Position numbers and translations under genes: made by a program. Under the pieces are notes generated by a model, which was not told where the DNA came from, searched no databases, and saw nothing but the letters and a program-made list of their open reading frames with translations. Shown piece by piece: positions 36,332-64,000 of a DNA stretch of 64,000 nt. Source of the stretch: Xiphophorus maculatus. Its lineage: Eukaryota; Chordata; Actinopteri; Cyprinodontiformes; Poeciliidae. How positions within the stretch are numbered: position 1 is the stretch's first letter; the number at the start of each line of letters is the position of its first letter. The stretch covers positions 17,387,463 to 17,451,462 of the forward strand of contig NC_036456.1 in the NCBI RefSeq assembly GCF_002775205.1, read 5' to 3'.

Positions 36332-37984
36332 GTTCTAGAACTACCACATCATGTTTGTTAAGTTTTGATAAGTAAGACCCTTCAAGCTTTTGCCAAATAG
36401 TTTGTGAGAACCTGGATTAAACCTGATGCTTGATATGAACTTTGGTTAGCTTGTCAAAACAACATTAAACCATACTTGTAGTATGTTCGAAAAATAGCAT
36501 CATGACTTGCTATTCTGGTTTTACACAGTGATGCAGAGCACCTCTTGGCCTGATCAGATTATATTAACTCAGATACGATACATCATTTTGAGTATCAAGT
36601 GGGTGCAGATCTGTAATAAACCATCATGAATGCCGTAGAGTGAAATAAAATATCCCTAACAGGCACATGATGCATGGGTTTCACTGCAGCCTACCCCCAA
36701 AAGAACTATGGATATTTTGAGATGTTGCCATGTACCACGCAGCCAGAACAGAGTGTCACTCTGTCTCGCTGCTGTTTGACCTTCGTAGGGCACTGCCTCC
36801 GTAACGAATGAACTGCTGGCGTGAAAGATGAATTTCTCTGGCATCTAACAGGTGGGCGTTGTCTTGCTTTTGTGCTTTTATAGGCCTCTGTTGGTAGTGG
36901 GTTGTGAAAAGAAACACCCAGACAGCAATGTCCCATTTACATTGCATTTACGCTGGTGAAACTGTTCGGAGGACATTGAATGAAATTTAGTGGGAAACAA
37001 GGAAGATAGCGCAGAGAGTCACTGTGATAGGACACAATAACCAGAGAAAGAATATTGAGCGGAGTGAACTTAAGCCTTTTTAGGTTGTATTTTCTTAAAG
37101 GTGGAATTGAATCACGTCTTTGGCATTAATTTTGTCCAGTACTTCACTCAGAAAATCAAAAAAAATTAAAAGAAAGAAGTGCTGCAACGCCATTTCAAAA
37201 GTATTGTGAATCCTTTTAATGATTAATAGTGTGTGAGTGCAGCAAAGTGGCCTGAAATGCTTCACTCTCCGTTATCATAAATTCAGTGAAGTGTCTTTAA
37301 TTGTATTCCAGTTGATTATGAGTTTAATTAACATTCAAAACGTTCTCTTTATTTAAATAAAAAAGTGCACATGCAGCTTTCTTTCCATTACAGCACTTCC
37401 CTGCTGAATTAGATATAAATATCCTCCCTGTCCTTGCATTGACTCAACAGATGGAACAATATCTTTATTTTTTAGATATCACAGTGTATGTGCCCTGAGT
37501 TTGTTTTCTTAAAATACCCACTGTCGTTGGTTCTCACACAGATATCAAGCAAAATATGTGTCAGAATATTAATTACAACTTACATTTACTTACATTTTAA
37601 TGGGCATTTAGATTAGCTGTGTGTATGCTGGAGCTTTTAGGTTTTACACACCTGATACTGATAAAACAGAAATCCTGAGCCCTGACTGGGTGGAACCACG
37701 AAATAAAAAGACAAGCTTCAGTTTGTACTGCTCCTGATAACTATGTTAACAAAAACTTTATCAGAACAATTCTAGTCTTCCTACTGCGGGGTTCAGACTC
37801 AAACTCTAGAAACTGGGCCCAATAACAGACAGTTGAATAACACTGAGCACAGGATTAGGTGTGCCTGCTACTGCCATCTTGTGGACAACATTAAATAAAA
37901 CATTTGGGAATTAAAATTAGGAATAAATCAGATTAGAGATTAAATTATTGTATATATTTTAAAATATAAATGTAGTAGTTTTTC

Positions 37985-38390
37985 TCCACCATACTTTTTA
38001 CTTTCACTTGAGTAACTTTACTGTGAAATATCGCAACTCTTCCGAGTTATGATATGCTTCAACCAAAATACCCCAGACACAGCCATCTTGTTTATACGTA
38101 AGCTTTATACACAAGCTTTGTTGTTATTATGAAAAGTGTATATTCTGCTTAATATTTATTTTGTAGTTATGTTATTTATATAAGTTTTATCATTTCAGTC
38201 TATAATACCAGAAGCTGCTCCAGACTTTAGCTTTTATGATTTGCTTGAGTTACTCAGTACTTGAGTTGCCTTCTTAAGACATACGTCACTTGAGTAATCT
38301 CTTGAACGTCTACTTTTTACTTTTACTTGAATAAAAATATGTGGAAGTAGTGCTACTTTTACTTAAGTACAATTAGTAGGTAGGGGATAC
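37985..38390. repeat. Teleost 'TTTACTTGAGT' dispersed repeat
   Basis: Repeated words such as tttttactttcacttgagta and tttacttttacttgaataaa, and the ending acttttacttaagtac, mark a repeat I recognise as widespread in fish. A short related piece lies at about 58115-58180. It ends 250 bp before the spag17 promoter. Confidence 0.6.
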
Positions 38391-38635
38391 TACATTTCAT
38401 AACCAAATTTTAGAAAACAATCTTAACGTTCTGTGTGTGAGATATACAGAGCAAGAATGGCCAGTGCAAATAAGCAGATATTATAACAATATTTAGCTTA
38501 GAATTGTGTCTAACAGAGCAAACTACAAATAACGTAGTTGCCTTTCTTTTCTATAATTTAGTTTGAAAGTAAAGCTTTAACGGTACTATTAAATGAGGTG
38601 CTGCTCCTTTAAGAACTGTGCCTAACGGTGACCTG

Positions 38636-38650
38636 GTTGCTAAGGACAAC
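38636..38650 (+). promoter_or_regulatory. spag17: RFX X-box in the spag17 promoter
   Basis: GTTGCTAAGGACAAC reads as two RFX half-sites, GTTGCT and GACAAC, with a 3-nt spacer. It lies 94 bp before the spag17 start codon. RFX factors with FOXJ1 drive motile-cilium genes, and spag17 encodes an axonemal protein. Binding is inferred. Confidence 0.7.
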
Positions 38651-38744
38651 ACAAACATTCTACATGAAAACTTCATAGTTTTAACTTCTTACACCTGATT
38701 TTTGGCGTTGTTTTGCTAATTTTACACCCCAAACGTTTTCAAAA

Positions 38745-63355
<24,611 letters not shown>

Positions 63356-64000
63356 GTACAATATGTTTTATTACTATACAGTACATTCATATATACCTGT
63401 TTAACTGCTCTGTACCTGAATTTACATCTAATTGTACAAAATAATTATTACTTTTGTTTTCCCCTTCAATAAGATGTAAAATTATTAGGGAATATTAATT
63501 TAAACATGGCACCATGAGTGTAAATGTAGGTATGATGCTAGTTGGTTGCTCCAATGCAATCAAGGAATGAAACACTGTTTAATTTTAGTATGTAGATTTT
63601 TTTTTTTCATCCTGCTATTTCTCAAACAAGACTTTAAATTTAAGCTGAGTTATGTTTTTTCATCGTTAGTGTTTTAAATACAGGTAAGTTTATTTGGTGT
63701 GCAGTCCCATGAGCTCCAAGCCCCTTTTTCGCAATATGAAATCGGTTACAAATTGAATTTCAACACATATTTTTGAACTACCCTTGGTTTTCATCCTTCC
63801 GCAAAATTGTAATTAAACAATTCCTTTTTACTAATTCAGTATTACCTATGATTATTCATCATTATTTATGTTTTTGTAATGGGAAGCAATCCTTTGAGTC
63901 AAAGTTTTATTGAAATACATGCACAAAGTTTACAATTTTTACAACTTTAAATATTTCCTAATACTAGAGTTATTCATTCCCATTCCTTGTTTGCCTAGCG

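Larger units (their letters stand above)
31071..38600. other. Intergenic region ddit4l-spag17
   Basis: There are 7.5 kb without a supported gene. It includes an interrupted Tc1-like copy (35640-36331), a LINE or SINE tail (about 32660-32760) and a teleost 'TTTACTT' repeat (about 37985-38390). Two blocks of complex sequence, about 33120-33620 and 36640-36990, have neither repeats nor a credible reading frame and are candidates for non-coding regulatory DNA. Confidence 0.65.

Noticed and set aside
37870..37890. A second CTCF-like word, ctgccatcttgtggac
   Set aside because: It departs from the core consensus at several fixed positions and resembles a recurrent fish repeat end.

Overview
The window is nuclear DNA from a ray-finned (teleost) fish. 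It has vertebrate genes split by GT-AG introns, an AT-rich background, many microsatellites, and relics of Tc1/mariner, hAT and LINE elements of the kinds common in teleosts. I did not try to name the species. No prokaryotic or viral genes were seen.

Four protein genes lie on the + strand. (1) 1-8.9 kb: the 3' end of ppp3ca (calcineurin A catalytic subunit alpha), with three coding exons including the optional 10-codon microexon, then a long 3' UTR. (2) 12.4-21.4 kb: emcn (endomucin), with a signal peptide exon, a chain of small phase-1 Ser/Thr-rich exons, a transmembrane exon and a cytoplasmic tail. (3) 28.2-about 31 kb: ddit4l (REDD2), a TATA- and CCAAT-box gene with two coding exons. (4) 38.6 kb to beyond the right edge: spag17 (PF6 homologue of the ciliary central apparatus). 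I traced 38 consecutive phase-compatible coding exons, about 1,780 codons; the last part lies outside the window. The order ppp3ca-emcn-ddit4l in one orientation matches what I recall of human 4q24, whereas human SPAG17 lies on chromosome 1, so the ddit4l/spag17 junction is a rearrangement boundary relative to human.

Two tRNA genes sit in spag17 introns: initiator Met (CAT), antisense, and Gly (GCC), sense. Repeats with clear ends include three hAT-type elements with 8-bp target duplications, two deleted Tc1-like elements (one interrupted by another repeat), LINE remnants, and AT, GATA and TGA microsatellites.

Most worth a second look: an RFX X-box plus CCAAT box in a CpG-rich patch inside spag17 intron 37 (possible internal or antisense promoter); an RFX X-box just upstream of the spag17 start; a strong unused splice acceptor in emcn that would give a secreted form; a GC-AG intron and an 87-bp in-frame intron-like segment in spag17; stacked perfect stem-loops downstream of ddit4l and in spag17 introns; and a near-consensus CTCF site between emcn and ddit4l. 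I found no clearly new multi-gene system.
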